A DNA stretch of 64,000 nucleotides from Tropicimonas sp. IMCC6043 (GTDB taxonomy: Bacteria > Pseudomonadota > Alphaproteobacteria > Rhodobacterales > Rhodobacteraceae): positions 120,070-184,069 of the forward strand of contig NZ_SELO01000007.1 of assembly GCF_004146235.1 (NCBI RefSeq). Reading direction: 5' to 3'. Below are positions 9,000-18,598 of this stretch, piece by piece. The position numbers and the translations under genes are program-made. The notes beneath the pieces were generated by a model, which was given only the letters and a program-made list of their open reading frames with translations, made no database searches and was not told the DNA's origin. Within the stretch, counting starts at the first letter, position 1. Every line of letters begins with the position of its first letter.

Positions 9000-10514
9000 T
9001 CAGCCGTTGCCGTTTCGCTTGAACCGCCCGGCATCCTGCGCCGCCGCACGGATGGCGCGGGACTTGTTCACCGTCTCCTGCCATTCCGCCTCGGGATCGC
9101 TGTCATAGACGACGCCGCCGCCGGCCTGGATGTAGAGGGTCTCATCCTTCAGCACCGAGGTGCGGAGCGCGATGCACATGTCCATGTCGCCATCGGCCGA
9201 GAAATAGCCGACACCGCCGCCATAGACGCCGCGCTTCTCCGGCTCCAGCTCGTCGATGATCTCCATCGCGCGCACCTTGGGCGCACCGGACACCGTGCCT
9301 GCCGGCAGGCCGGCGAGCAGCGCCGAGAGGGCATCCTCGCCGTCCTTCAGCTCGCCCACCACGTTGGAGACGATATGCATGACGTGGCTGTAGCGCTCGA
9401 TGACGAATTCCTCGGTCGGCCGGACCGTGCCGATTTTGGCCACCCGGCCGACATCGTTGCGGCCGAGATCGAGAAGCATCAGGTGCTCGGCCATCTCTTT
9501 CTCGTCGCCCAGGAGATCCGCCTCGAGCGCCCGGTCCTCCTCCTCGCTGGCGCCGCGCGGCCGGGTTCCGGCGATCGGCCGGATCGTCACCTCGCCCTCG
9601 CGCAGCCGCACGAGGATCTCGGGGGATGCGCCGATCACCTGGAATCCGCCGAAATTGAAGAAGAACATGAAGGGCGACGGGTTGGTGCGCCGCAGGCTGC
9701 GGTAGAGCGCGAAAGGCGGAAGCGGGAAGTGCAGGGACCAGCGCTGCGATGGAACGACCTGGAAGATGTCGCCAGCGCGGATGTAGTCCTTTGCGGTCTC
9801 GACGGCCTGCATATAGGCGGGCTTGGTGAAGTTCGATACCGGTTCGCCGACTTCGGCCGCCTCGGCGAGGTTGCGCGTCTCGCCCCGGAGGCCGCCCTCG
9901 AGATCGCGCAGCGCGTCCATCACCCGTTCGGCCGCCTGCGCATAGGCCGCCTTGGCAGAGAGGCCGGCGCTGGCGAAGGCCGGGGCCACCAGGATCACTT
10001 CGCCCTTCACCCCGTCGAGCACCGCGACCACCGAGGGCCGCAGCATGATCGCGTCGGGCAGGCCCACCGGGTCCGGGTTGACGTTTGGCAGGTGCTCGAC
10101 GAGCCGGATCATGTCATAGCCGAGATAGCCGAAGAGTCCGGCCGCGGCGGCGGGCAGGTCGTCGGGCAGGTCGATCCGGCTTTCGGCGATCAGGTTCCGC
10201 AATGAGGTCAGCGGATCGGCTGTCTCCGGCTGAAACGCTGTCGCGTCGAACCGCGCCTGCCGGTTGATCTCGGCGGTCTCGCCGGTGCAGCGCCAGATCA
10301 CGTCCGGCTTCAGACCGATGATCGAATACCGCCCCCGCACCTCGCCGCCGGTGACCGATTCCAGCATGAAGCTGTCGGTCCGGGCGCCGGCGAGCTTGAG
10401 CATCAGGCTCACGGGCGTGTCGAGATCGGCAGCGAGCCGGGCATAGACGACCTGGTTCGCACCGGAATCGTATCCGCGGGCAAAGCGCTCGAAATCTGGC
10501 TGAAGCTGCGCCAT
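9000..10514 (-). CDS. trpE: Anthranilate synthase component I TrpE
   Basis: TrpE makes anthranilate from chorismate using ammonia from TrpG. The 504-residue protein has the chorismate-binding core: PIAGTRPRGASEEED, LLGDEKEMAEHLMLLDLGRN, VERYSHVMHIVS-type segments and the C-terminal AGGGVVYDSDPEAE. An N-terminal segment with LLESVTGGE-type spacing is present in slightly altered form (FMLESVTGGEVRGRYS). It starts 4 bases after ppiD, so it is probably co-transcribed and has no room for its own leader-peptide attenuator. Length matches stand-alone TrpE rather than the rhizobial TrpEG fusion. Confidence 0.97.
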   Translation of the reverse strand: MAQLQPDFERFARGYDSGANQVVYARLAADLDTPVSLMLKLAGARTDSFMLESVTGGEVRGRYSIIGLKPDVIWRCTGETAEINRQARFDATAFQPETADPLTSLRNLIAESRIDLPDDLPAAAAGLFGYLGYDMIRLVEHLPNVNPDPVGLPDAIMLRPSVVAVLDGVKGEVILVAPAFASAGLSAKAAYAQAAERVMDALRDLEGGLRGETRNLAEAAEVGEPVSNFTKPAYMQAVETAKDYIRAGDIFQVVPSQRWSLHFPLPPFALYRSLRRTNPSPFMFFFNFGGFQVIGASPEILVRLREGEVTIRPIAGTRPRGASEEEDRALEADLLGDEKEMAEHLMLLDLGRNDVGRVAKIGTVRPTEEFVIERYSHVMHIVSNVVGELKDGEDALSALLAGLPAGTVSGAPKVRAMEIIDELEPEKRGVYGGGVGYFSADGDMDMCIALRTSVLKDETLYIQAGGGVVYDSDPEAEWQETVNKSRAIRAAAQDAGRFKRNGNG

Positions 10515-10518
10515 CGGT

Positions 10519-12372
10519 CTAGCGGAAGAGCTGCGAATGCACGGCGTTCATGCCGGCATCGTCGAGCGAGATTCCGGCCGTCGAGGTCAGAACCTGCGCA
10601 TAGTAGTTGTAGAGGTCGGCGGCGATGCTTTGAGCGTTCTGCTGTTTCATCGCTTGCTGGAAGAACGCGATCTGCTCATCCGTCGTATCGGCGGGCGCGA
10701 TGCTGTCCAGAACCACCAGCACGGCGCCGTCGGGAACCGGCACAACCTCTGCGTCGCCGGGCTCCATCGAGAACACCGCCTGGCCGACGGCGGGGTCGAG
10801 ACCCTCGACGAAATTGCCGCGCGTCGCCCGTTCCGCGGTCTCGACACCGAGACCGGCGACCTCAACCAGCGTCTTGCCCGCATCGAGCCCTTCCTTCGCC
10901 GCCTCGGCCTCGGCGGTCAGCGCCTTGGCGGTTTCGGCCCGCTGCCAGCTCTCGCGGACAGAGTCGCGGATCTCATCGAGCGGCTGGAGCCGTGGCTCCA
11001 GCACCGTGTCGAGGCGCATCGCGTAGATCGAGCCGTCCTCCAAGGTCAGGATCTCGGGGAAATCCCTCTCGGTCAGGCTGCTGGCGACCTCGCGGAAGCC
11101 CTCATGGGCGGCGATCCCCTCGGTGACGCCCTCGTACCAATCGATCTCACCCAGTTGCAGCGCGGTCTCCGAAGCGAGATCCTCGATTGTCGCGCCGCCG
11201 GCGAGCCGGTCGTCCAGATCCGAGATCATGTTTTCAATCTCCCGCCGCGCCTCATCGCCGGCGAGCTCCGCGCGCAGCTCCGGAAGCGCCTCCTCGAAGG
11301 GCGTCTCCTGCGCCAGAAGGACGCCGTTCATCCGGAACAACGCCGGGCCGAAATCGGTCTGGAACGGCCCGACGAGGCCCGGCTCCTCGAGCGCGAAGAC
11401 CGCGTCGCCGGCCGTTCCCAGATCCGCCGCAGTCTGTTCGCCGAGATCGACATCCTCCAGCGTCAGCCCGCGTGCGGCGACCTCGGCCGCAAAATCCGAC
11501 GCACCCGACTCGATCGCGGCCTTTGCCGTCTCCGCCTCTCCGGTCGTGCCGAAGACCAACCGCTCGACGAGCCGCCGTTCGGGCTGGCGGTAGAGGTCGG
11601 CGCGCGCCTCGTATAGGTCTCGGAGTTCCTGCTCGTCGATCTCGACCGAGTCGGCGACCATTTCCGGCGTGAGCCAGGCGTAGGTGATGCGCTTCGTTTC
11701 TGGCAGGGTGAACTCGGCCGCATGGTCCGCGTGGTAGGTGACGAGATCGGATTCGCTCGGTTCGGCAATCTCGGTCTGCAACGTGTCGGGCGTGAACGTG
11801 GCCCAGCGGAAGCTGCGCCGTTCGCCGAACCAGCCGGTCATGATGTCGATCAGTTCGGCGGGCGCGGCCACGCCGGCCGCGACGCTCGCCTGAAGGATGT
11901 TGCGCGTGCTCTCTTCGCGCACCGTGCGCTCGAACCCGGCGACGTTCCAGCCGTTGCGTTCGAGCGTGAACTCGTAGGCTTCCCGGTCGAACTTCCCGTC
12001 CACGCCCTGGAAGGCCGGTGTCTCGGTGATCTGCTGCACGACCACGTCATCGCCCACCGAGAGACCAAGCCGGTCGGCCTCGTTGTTGATCGCCGCCATG
12101 GCGATGAGTTGGGCGCGGACCTGCTGAGGCACGCCGCGGGCTTCGAGCTCGGCCAGGCTGAGATTGGTCGCGCCGGCGGCTTCCTGGTTTCGGATCGCCT
12201 GCACCATCGCACGGTAGTATTCCTCCGCGGTGATGTCGCGGTCGCCCACCGAGGCGATCGTTGCGGTGCCGCCGGAGAAATTGGTGATTCCGAAGCCGCC
12301 GAGGCCGAGGACCAGCATCCCCATCAGGACCATCATCAGATAGTCGGTTGGCTTCTTCTTCTTATGGGTCAT
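10519..12372 (-). CDS. ppiD: SurA/PpiD-type periplasmic peptidyl-prolyl isomerase
   Basis: 617 residues with a lysine-rich cytoplasmic start, one membrane anchor (about residues 11-31), a SurA_N-like chaperone region with the family motif SVGDRDITAEEYYRAM, and a central parvulin domain around 260-370. PpiD-type proteins are anchored in the inner membrane and help fold exported proteins as they leave the Sec channel. The parvulin domain looks degenerate, as in E. coli PpiD, so foldase activity may be weak. It heads a two-gene unit with trpE 4 bases downstream, a linkage recurrent in Rhodobacteraceae. Confidence 0.9.
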   Translation of the reverse strand: MTHKKKKPTDYLMMVLMGMLVLGLGGFGITNFSGGTATIASVGDRDITAEEYYRAMVQAIRNQEAAGATNLSLAELEARGVPQQVRAQLIAMAAINNEADRLGLSVGDDVVVQQITETPAFQGVDGKFDREAYEFTLERNGWNVAGFERTVREESTRNILQASVAAGVAAPAELIDIMTGWFGERRSFRWATFTPDTLQTEIAEPSESDLVTYHADHAAEFTLPETKRITYAWLTPEMVADSVEIDEQELRDLYEARADLYRQPERRLVERLVFGTTGEAETAKAAIESGASDFAAEVAARGLTLEDVDLGEQTAADLGTAGDAVFALEEPGLVGPFQTDFGPALFRMNGVLLAQETPFEEALPELRAELAGDEARREIENMISDLDDRLAGGATIEDLASETALQLGEIDWYEGVTEGIAAHEGFREVASSLTERDFPEILTLEDGSIYAMRLDTVLEPRLQPLDEIRDSVRESWQRAETAKALTAEAEAAKEGLDAGKTLVEVAGLGVETAERATRGNFVEGLDPAVGQAVFSMEPGDAEVVPVPDGAVLVVLDSIAPADTTDEQIAFFQQAMKQQNAQSIAADLYNYYAQVLTSTAGISLDDAGMNAVHSQLFR

Positions 12373-12509
12373 CGCTCGGCGGCCTCCTGCGGATCGGTCC
12401 GCGTTTGTCTAGGCGCTGAGGGGCGGGGAGGCAAGCGGTCTCAGGTGGTCGACAGGCCCGCCTTGCGGGTCCGGCGGCGGGTGCACTGCGACGCGCGGCG
12501 GCCAGGTGT

Positions 12510-13013
12510 TCAGTCGGTGCCCCGGTAGGGCTCCACGTATTGCAGCGCCATGTCCCATGGGAAGAAGATCCAGGTGTCCTGGCTCACCTCTGTGATATAG
12601 GTGTCGACCATCGGGCGCCCCTTTGGCTTGGCGTACACGGTGGCGAAATGCGCCTTCGGATACATCTTGCGCACCAGTTCCAGGGTCTTTCCGGAATCCA
12701 CCAGGTCGTCGATGATCAGGATGCCGGTGCCGTCGCCCATCATCTCCACGTCGGGCGCCTTCAGCACCTTGGCGTCCGTCTGGTGCTGATGGTTGTAGGA
12801 TTTCACCGAGATCGTATCGACCGTGCGCACATCTAGTTCGCGGGCAATGATCATAGCCGGTGCCATGCCGCCGCGCGTGATCGCCACGATCGCCTTCCAG
12901 CCGCCGTCGAGCGGCCCGTGTCCGTCGAGCCGCCAGGCGAGCGCGCGGCTGTCGCGATGGATCTGGTCCCAGCTGATGTGGAACCCCTTCTCGTGGGGCA
13001 GGCGGTCGCTCAT
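12510..13013 (-). CDS. gpt: Xanthine (xanthine-guanine) phosphoribosyltransferase
   Basis: Salvages xanthine and guanine to their monophosphates using PRPP. The 167-residue protein contains the PRPP loop [13 protein letters not shown] (98-110), the [10 protein letters not shown] segment (44-53) and the C-terminal IFFPWD motif typical of Gpt. The frame extends 15 codons upstream, but the ATG at 13013 matches the family start and lies 7 bases behind fabI, so the two are likely co-transcribed. A weak GC hairpin near 12455-12471 lies downstream. Confidence 0.94.
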   Translation of the reverse strand: MSDRLPHEKGFHISWDQIHRDSRALAWRLDGHGPLDGGWKAIVAITRGGMAPAMIIARELDVRTVDTISVKSYNHQHQTDAKVLKAPDVEMMGDGTGILIIDDLVDSGKTLELVRKMYPKAHFATVYAKPKGRPMVDTYITEVSQDTWIFFPWDMALQYVEPYRGTD

Positions 13014-13020
13014 CTCAGGC

Positions 13021-13839
13021 TCACTTCTTTCCGGTGACGACGTCAATATCGGGCGCATCGACGGCCTTCATGCCGACCGAATGGTAGCCCGCGTCCACAT
13101 GATGCAGCTCGCCGGTGACCCCGGCGCCCAGATCGCTCAGCAGGTAGAGCGCGGAATTCCCGACATCGTCGATGGTCACATTGCGCCGCAGCGGCGAGTT
13201 GAGCTCGTTCCACTTCAGGATGTAGCGGAAATCTCCGATCCCGGAGGCGGCGAGCGTCTTGATCGGGCCGGCGGAGATCGCGTTCACGCGAATACCGTCC
13301 TTGCCGAGATCTTCGGCGAGGTAGCGCACGCTCGCCTCCAGCGCGGCCTTGGCCACGCCCATCACGTTGTAGTGCGGCATGACGCGCTCCGAGCCGAGAT
13401 AGGTTAGCGTCAGGCAGGAGCCGCCATTCTTCATGAGTTTCTCGGCGCGCTGCACGACCGAGGTGAAGGAATAGACAGAGATGTCCATCGTCATGGCGAA
13501 ATTGGCGCGGCTGGTTTCGACATAGCGGCCACGCAGCTCGGTCTTGTCGGAAAAGCCGATGGCATGGACCAGGAAGTCGAGCCCGCCCCAGGCCTCCTCG
13601 AGTTGCGCGATCACGGCGTCGATCGAGGCGTCGTCGGTCACGTCGCAATCGGCGAGCTGGGTCACGCCGAGCTGCTCGGCCAGCGGCAGGACGCGTTTGC
13701 GGAAGGCTTCGCCCTGATAGGTCAGGGCAAGTTCGGCGCCGGCTCCGGCGCAGGCCCTGGCGATGCCCCAGGCGATGGACTTGTCGTTTGCAAGCCCCAT
13801 GATCAGGCCGCGCTTGCCGGCCATCAGCCCAGTTGTCAT
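13021..13839 (-). CDS. fabI: Enoyl-[acyl-carrier-protein] reductase FabI (NADH)
   Basis: Reduces the enoyl-ACP double bond in the last step of each fatty-acid elongation cycle. It is a 272-residue atypical SDR with the FabI nucleotide loop [17 protein letters not shown] (11-27), HAIGFSDK (92-99) and the catalytic pair Tyr157/Lys164 spaced Y-x6-K, which separates FabI from ordinary SDRs. The frame opens with an upstream GTG, but that GTG is part of the GGAGG ribosome site of the ATG at 13839, which I take as the start. gpt follows in the same direction. Confidence 0.97.
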   Translation of the reverse strand: MTTGLMAGKRGLIMGLANDKSIAWGIARACAGAGAELALTYQGEAFRKRVLPLAEQLGVTQLADCDVTDDASIDAVIAQLEEAWGGLDFLVHAIGFSDKTELRGRYVETSRANFAMTMDISVYSFTSVVQRAEKLMKNGGSCLTLTYLGSERVMPHYNVMGVAKAALEASVRYLAEDLGKDGIRVNAISAGPIKTLAASGIGDFRYILKWNELNSPLRRNVTIDDVGNSALYLLSDLGAGVTGELHHVDAGYHSVGMKAVDAPDIDVVTGKK

Positions 13840-13972
13840 CCGTCCCTCCACCGCTAGCTCTCCGTTTCGCCCGTTTAGGCCAAGGCGCGGGGAAGAGGCA
13901 ATAGATCGGTATCATCGCTGGCGCCGGTCGGCAGGCCGGTGTAGCCAGCGAACATCAGGACGGGAGAACGAG

Positions 13973-14575
13973 ATGAGCGACCGCAGCGGGATCTTTGCCG
14001 GCCAGGACCCATTCGAGGTGACGCGCCGCTGGCTGACCGAAGCGGAAGCGCTGGAGCCCAACGACGCGAACGCGATGGCGCTCGCGACGGTGGACGCGGC
14101 GGGCATGCCCAATGTCCGCATGGTGCTGCTGAAGGAGATCGAGGCGGATGCCTTCGTCTTCTACACCAATTTCGGCTCGGCCAAGGCGCAGGAACTCGAG
14201 GCGGCGGGCAAGGCCGCCTTCGTTCTGCACTGGAAGAGCCTTCGGCGTCAGGTCCGCGCCCGTGGCACGATCACCCGCGAAGAGGGACCGCAGGCGGATG
14301 CCTATTTCGCCTCGCGATCGCTGAAGTCCCGCCTCGGCGCCTGGGCATCGCGGCAGAGCCAGCCGCTCGGCTCGCGCGGCGAGCTTCTGGCGGAGGTCGC
14401 CCGGGTCACCGCGCGCCACGGGACGAACCCGCCGCGCCCGCCCTTCTGGGGCGGATTCCGGCTTCGGCCGGTCGAGATCGAGTTCTGGGCCGACGGTGCC
14501 TTCCGCCTGCATGATCGCTTCCGCTGGACGCGTGAGGGCGCCGGGGGGTGGACGGTGGAGCGGCTGTCGCCGTAA
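13973..14575 (+). CDS. pdxH: Pyridoxamine/pyridoxine 5'-phosphate oxidase PdxH
   Basis: FMN enzyme that oxidises PNP or PMP to pyridoxal phosphate, the end of vitamin B6 synthesis. The 200-residue protein shows [10 protein letters not shown] and [15 protein letters not shown] for FMN binding, [10 protein letters not shown], and the C-terminal [18 protein letters not shown] signature. The ATG follows GGGAGAACGAG. It is divergent from fabI, with about 130 bases for both promoters. Single-gene unit; all motifs look intact. Confidence 0.96.
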   Translation: MSDRSGIFAGQDPFEVTRRWLTEAEALEPNDANAMALATVDAAGMPNVRMVLLKEIEADAFVFYTNFGSAKAQELEAAGKAAFVLHWKSLRRQVRARGTITREEGPQADAYFASRSLKSRLGAWASRQSQPLGSRGELLAEVARVTARHGTNPPRPPFWGGFRLRPVEIEFWADGAFRLHDRFRWTREGAGGWTVERLSP

Positions 14576-14804
14576 CCCCTTGGATTTCTGTGGTCTCCAA
14601 GACACGTCGTGACCTATCTTGGAAAAGCGGGAGGATCGCCTTTCAGATTGGTTGAAGTCTCTGGCATCATGCCCTAGAAACTTACCTTCGTGTTGTTGCC
14701 ATGCAGGCTTTGGTCTGCGATTGTTCCGCAAGCGAATTCATTCTTGCACTGGTATGAAACGAAGCTGCCCGGCCTTCCGGGAAAGGTGCAAAGGTGACCC
14801 GCTG

Positions 14805-15344
14805 GTGACCAAGAACGACGATACGGAGACGGCGCGCCGGACGCGAGGCCATGTAAAGTGGTTCGATCCCATGAAAGGGTTCGGATTCGTGGTGGCTGAG
14901 GAAGGCGGGCCGGATATCCTGTTGCATGCCAATGTGCTGCGCAATTTCGGACAATCTTCCGTGGCCGACGGGGCCGAAATCGAACTGCTGGTGCAATCGA
15001 CATCGCGCGGGATGCAGGCCGTCGAGGTGCTCTCGGTCGTGCCGCCGGCCGAGCCGTCGGGGACACCGCTCGAGGACCTCGCGACACTGTCACCCGAGGA
15101 GGTGGCGGTACTGCCGCTGCAACCGGCACGGGTCAAATGGTTCGACAAGGGCAAGGGCTTCGGCTTTGCCAACGTGTTCGGTCGCGCCGAGGACATCTTC
15201 GTCCATATCGAGGTGCTGCGCCGATCCGGCCTGGCCGACCTGCAGCCGGGCGAGGCCGTCGCGGTGCGTGTCGTCGATGGACGTCGCGGCCTTATGGCGA
15301 TAGAGGTATCGGCATGGGAAAGGGCCGTTCGCAAGGACACGTGA
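14805..15344 (+). CDS. Double cold-shock-domain protein
   Basis: About 179 residues from a GTG start, with two cold-shock domains in tandem. Each has its RNP1-type core: VKWFDPMKGFGFVV near residue 17 and VKWFDKGKGFGFANVF near 109. A linker of about 35 residues (VLSVVPPAEP to EVAVLP) joins them. Such proteins bind single-stranded RNA or DNA as chaperones. Start: GTG at 14805 puts about ten residues before domain 1, as in relatives, and has AAAGGTG upstream. An in-frame ATG at 14754 would add 17 residues. The roughly 230 bases after pdxH are unusually long and could hold a structured 5' leader, as in other cold-shock genes. Confidence 0.85.
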   Translation: MTKNDDTETARRTRGHVKWFDPMKGFGFVVAEEGGPDILLHANVLRNFGQSSVADGAEIELLVQSTSRGMQAVEVLSVVPPAEPSGTPLEDLATLSPEEVAVLPLQPARVKWFDKGKGFGFANVFGRAEDIFVHIEVLRRSGLADLQPGEAVAVRVVDGRRGLMAIEVSAWERAVRKDT

Positions 15345-15820
15345 CGCATGGGCTGGCCGCATGGCTGGCCCTGCATCTGTTGATCGGCGTCTCCGCGGCG
15401 TCGGCCGGGGAGGGCTGCGCCGATGATCGTGTCGATTTGCGCGGGTCTTGGGGAAGTGCCCGGTTTGCCGTCGAACTGGCCGATGATGCGTCGGAGCGCG
15501 CGCGTGGCCTGATGTTTCGCGAGACGTTGCCCCGGTCAGCCGGCATGCTCTTTGTCTATGAAACACCCGGTCGGGTAAGTTTCTGGATGAAGAACACGCT
15601 GATCCCGCTCGACATGGTCTTCGCCGACGCGCATGGCGTGGTGAAGCATGTGCACTCCCGGGCCGTCCCAGGAGACCTGACGCCAATCCCAGGCGGCACG
15701 GATATTCGCTTCGTTCTCGAGATCAATGGCGGGCTTGCGGAGGCGATGGGCATCGGCCCGGGCAGCGAGATGCGCCATCCCGCGATCGGGGCGCCGGCCG
15801 CCTGGCCCTGCGAAGACTGA
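15314..15820 (+). CDS. DUF192 family secreted protein
   Basis: 168 residues: a signal peptide ([14 protein letters not shown] then a hydrophobic stretch ending VSAASA), followed by the DUF192 core with [32 protein letters not shown] and IPLDMVFAD. The family (PF02643) is widespread and small, with no settled function. It overlaps the cold-shock gene. The ATG at 15314 has AGAGG seven bases upstream. A GTG at 15341 would instead overlap the previous stop as GTGA and still leave a signal peptide. CSD plus DUF192 is a conserved pair in Rhodobacteraceae, suggesting co-expression. Confidence 0.87.
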   Translation: MGKGRSQGHVTHGLAAWLALHLLIGVSAASAGEGCADDRVDLRGSWGSARFAVELADDASERARGLMFRETLPRSAGMLFVYETPGRVSFWMKNTLIPLDMVFADAHGVVKHVHSRAVPGDLTPIPGGTDIRFVLEINGGLAEAMGIGPGSEMRHPAIGAPAAWPCED

Positions 15821-15945
15821 CGGAACGTGTCGCGCGGCGCTTGTGCTTTCGTCGGCGTGCCGTCATATAGCGCTGGCCGGAGCGCGGGCGGTGCCGCCGT
15901 TCGAGACCTCTCCGGCAGCCGCCCACCGAGACGGGCGGTTCAAGG

Positions 15946-16022
15946 CGGGGCGTAGCGCAGCCTGGTAGCGCGACGGTTTTGGGTACCGTAGGTCGCAAGT
16001 TCGAATCTTGCCGTCCCGACCA
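15946..16022 (+). tRNA. tRNA-Pro (anticodon UGG)
   Basis: 77 nt with CCA encoded. Acceptor arms CGGGGCG and CGTCCCG pair fully (one G-U), and the discriminator base is A. The anticodon stem ACGGT/ACCGT encloses loop TTTGGGT with anticodon TGG at 15980-15982. The T-loop TTCGAAT is standard. A weak hairpin GCACC/GGTGC at 16030-16046 follows. Confidence 0.97.
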
Positions 16023-16466
16023 ATACTCAGCACCTCTTTCTGGTGCGTCGTTTAAAGCACCGTTTACAGTTTTGAGCCGGTTTCGTTCCTGCGGAGGCGG
16101 GCGATCTTCGCCCTGCACATCGTTGTGGTCTGTATCCGCACGGTCGCATGCGGGTCTGCATCTGATCGTGCTGCCATCTGTTCCTGCGAAACGCCGTAAG
16201 ACTTCCGAAGTCGGCGAGAGCCTTTGAATCATACCTGAAAACAAGGGCAAAGATGGGTGCGGCGGCGCAGTGGAACAGTGCGGCGGCGAATTGCCCGAGG
16301 GCGGCGGATCGGCGAAAATTGGGTCGGATGACGGACCTTGGGGCTTCGGGTCTGGCGCCAAGCCGGACCAATGACGGTTTGCTGAACACAACAGGTTCGG
16401 CTCAGCAGGTTCCCACGGTCAGTCCGTCGGCAAGGCGGTCGCCGGCCTTGCCGCGGACCGAGGCCG
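16023..16466. other. Intergenic region between tRNA-Pro and the chemoreceptor gene
   Basis: 444 bases without a credible gene; open frames on both strands lack ribosome sites and family similarity. It holds the small post-tRNA hairpin, a direct repeat of GTGCGGCGGCG (about 16255 and 16283), and the strong hairpin at 16422-16458 that probably ends the leftward chemoreceptor transcript. Confidence 0.6.
16422..16458 (-). terminator. Hairpin downstream of the chemoreceptor gene
   Basis: Arms GTCCG..GGCAAGG and CCTTGCC..CGGAC form a two-part stem of 12 pairs around a 10-base GC loop. It begins 8 bases past the chemoreceptor stop. There is no U-run, so the mode of termination is uncertain. Confidence 0.5.
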
Positions 16467-18410
16467 TCAGGCAGACAGGCGTTCCGGTTCGTCCCGGCGT
16501 CCGGATCCCGTCGAGACCCGGAAAGCGCCGGTGTTCCGTTCCAGAACTTCGGCCTGGCCCACGAGGGCACTGACCGACGCGGTGGTCTCCTCGAACATGG
16601 CGGCGTTCTGCTGCGTTACCTGATCGAGCCGGTTCATCGCCGCAGTGATCTCTGCCAGTCCGGTGGACTGCTGCCCCGAGGAATCGGCGATCGCCGTCAC
16701 CAGATTTTCCAGCGAGGAAACGAGCTTGCCGATCTCTTCCAGCGACCGGCCGGAATCGTTGACCAGCGCAACGCCCTGTTCGACCTGCTGGCCGGAGGTC
16801 GAGATCAGTTCGGCAATCTCGCGGGCCGCTTCGGACGAACGCTGCGCGAGGGCGCGAACCTCCGATGCGACGACCGAGAATCCGCGACCGGCTTCGCCCG
16901 CACGGGCCGCCTCGACACCGGCGTTAAGGGCCAGCAGGTTGGTCTGGAAGGCGATGTCGTCAATCACGCTGGTGATTCGCGAGATCTTGCCGGAGCTTTC
17001 GGAGATTTCGGCCATGGCGGCGATCGTGTTCTCGACGACCTGCCTGCCAGCCTCCGAACGCTCCTGGGCCTCACCCATCTTGCGCGCTGCGCTGCGGGCA
17101 TCGGTCGAGGAATTCTCCACTGAGGAGGAGATCTCGGTGATCGCCGCGGCGGTTTCCTCCAGCGAGGCCGCCTGAGACTCGGTCCGGCGGCTCATCTCGA
17201 TGGCGGCATTGCTGAGCGTCTCGGTCTCGCCGCGGATCGTGACAGTACCTTCGATGATGCTGGAGACGAGGCCCTCGATCTTTTCGACGGCGGCGTTGAA
17301 GTCCATCCGGACCTTCTCGTATTCGGCCGGGAAGGACTGCAGGATTCGCGTCTCGAGGTCGCCACGGGAGATTGCGCCAAGCGAGTCCGACAGCGCCGTG
17401 ACCACCTCCTCCTGTTCCTTCCGGGCGCGCTCGCGCACGGCTTCGTCGCGGAGGCGCTGCTCTTCCTTCTCTGCCTGCTGGCGCTTCTCGAGCTGGCGCC
17501 GTTCCTCGGCATCCTTCGCCTGTTGTTCCTCGGCCTCGAGCTTGTGCTTGAGGGCTTCCTCCCGTTGCCGGGCGAGCTCGGCATCCTTCTGGGCCTGTTC
17601 GGCTTCAAGCGCCTCGCGTTCGACCAGCCCGGTCCGGAAGATCTCGATGGAGCGCGCCATCTCGCCGATCTCACCGCGTGCATCGATTTGCGGCACTTTG
17701 GAGACATGGTCGCCCTCGCGCATGTCGAGCATCCGTCGGATCAACTGGTTCAGGGGAACCGTGACGCTCCGGACCACGAAAGTCGAGGCAACCACCATGA
17801 TGGCGAGGCTGACCACGAGGACCGCAAGGCTGATCCTCCGCAGATGCGCCAGGTCGGCCTCGATATACTCGATATAGGAGCCGGTCCCGACCATCCAGTT
17901 CCAGGGTGCGAAGGAGACGACAAATCCGATCTTGGCCAGCGGGACGTCCGACCCGGGCTTGGTGTAATAGTAGACCATCGAGCCCTTGCCTTGCGACATG
18001 GCGATGTCGAGCAATCCGCGAACGATTTCGGTGCCATGGACGTCAGTCATGCCGGACTGGTCCGTCCCGATGACCTCTGGCTTCGACCCGTGCGCTCTCG
18101 CGATACCGTTACCGTCGTAGGCGAAGAAATATCCAGATGTGCCATAGCGAAGCTGGTTGAGGTGCCATGCTCCTTCCTGCATTGCCTCCTCGCGCGTGAG
18201 CGTGCCGTCCTGAACCTGGGATTCCAGGGTATCGAGAATGCTGACGGCGGATTCCGTGACGTCGCTGAGATGCAGGTCCCGCATCTCGTAGGCGTTATCG
18301 ACGGCGAGGGAGAGAAGCGTCTCTGACAGGATCGCCATAAGGACGGTCGCGACGAGAACGATCATGTAAAATCGGGTGGAGAGCTTGTGAAGACGCGCGG
18401 GGAGCTGCAT
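16467..18410 (-). CDS. Methyl-accepting chemotaxis protein (Cache-HAMP-MA)
   Basis: 647 residues. Order: TM1 (about 13-35), a periplasmic single Cache (sCache_2-type) sensor (about 37-185) with [16 protein letters not shown] and [17 protein letters not shown]2 (about 190-213), HAMP, a long charged coiled coil rich in Glu, Gln, Lys and Arg (about 265-345), and the signalling hairpin (about 375-630) with the tip [20 protein letters not shown]. That tip binds CheA/CheW. The extended coiled coil between HAMP and the kinase-control module is longer than usual. The ligand is unknown; this Cache type often binds small carboxylates. It stands alone, with no che genes nearby. Confidence 0.93.
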   Translation of the reverse strand: MQLPARLHKLSTRFYMIVLVATVLMAILSETLLSLAVDNAYEMRDLHLSDVTESAVSILDTLESQVQDGTLTREEAMQEGAWHLNQLRYGTSGYFFAYDGNGIARAHGSKPEVIGTDQSGMTDVHGTEIVRGLLDIAMSQGKGSMVYYYTKPGSDVPLAKIGFVVSFAPWNWMVGTGSYIEYIEADLAHLRRISLAVLVVSLAIMVVASTFVVRSVTVPLNQLIRRMLDMREGDHVSKVPQIDARGEIGEMARSIEIFRTGLVEREALEAEQAQKDAELARQREEALKHKLEAEEQQAKDAEERRQLEKRQQAEKEEQRLRDEAVRERARKEQEEVVTALSDSLGAISRGDLETRILQSFPAEYEKVRMDFNAAVEKIEGLVSSIIEGTVTIRGETETLSNAAIEMSRRTESQAASLEETAAAITEISSSVENSSTDARSAARKMGEAQERSEAGRQVVENTIAAMAEISESSGKISRITSVIDDIAFQTNLLALNAGVEAARAGEAGRGFSVVASEVRALAQRSSEAAREIAELISTSGQQVEQGVALVNDSGRSLEEIGKLVSSLENLVTAIADSSGQQSTGLAEITAAMNRLDQVTQQNAAMFEETTASVSALVGQAEVLERNTGAFRVSTGSGRRDEPERLSA

Positions 18411-18598
18411 GTCAGGCCTGTCATGGCTGTGGATTCGCCCCTTTTTTAGGCCGCAGGGCCTAAGGCGGTGTTAATGCCGGTGAATGACGCTTTTCGGACC
18501 GAAGTGCGCCGCGCCGCAGGATGCACTCCGACGTAGGCGGTCCTTCGTAGCCGGCCGGCGCAGCACGGGGAAGGCCGGCCACCCGGCGCTTCGCTGGT

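Noticed and set aside
10515..10518. trpE leader-peptide attenuator
   Set aside because: Only 4 bases separate ppiD from trpE, so there is no room for one.
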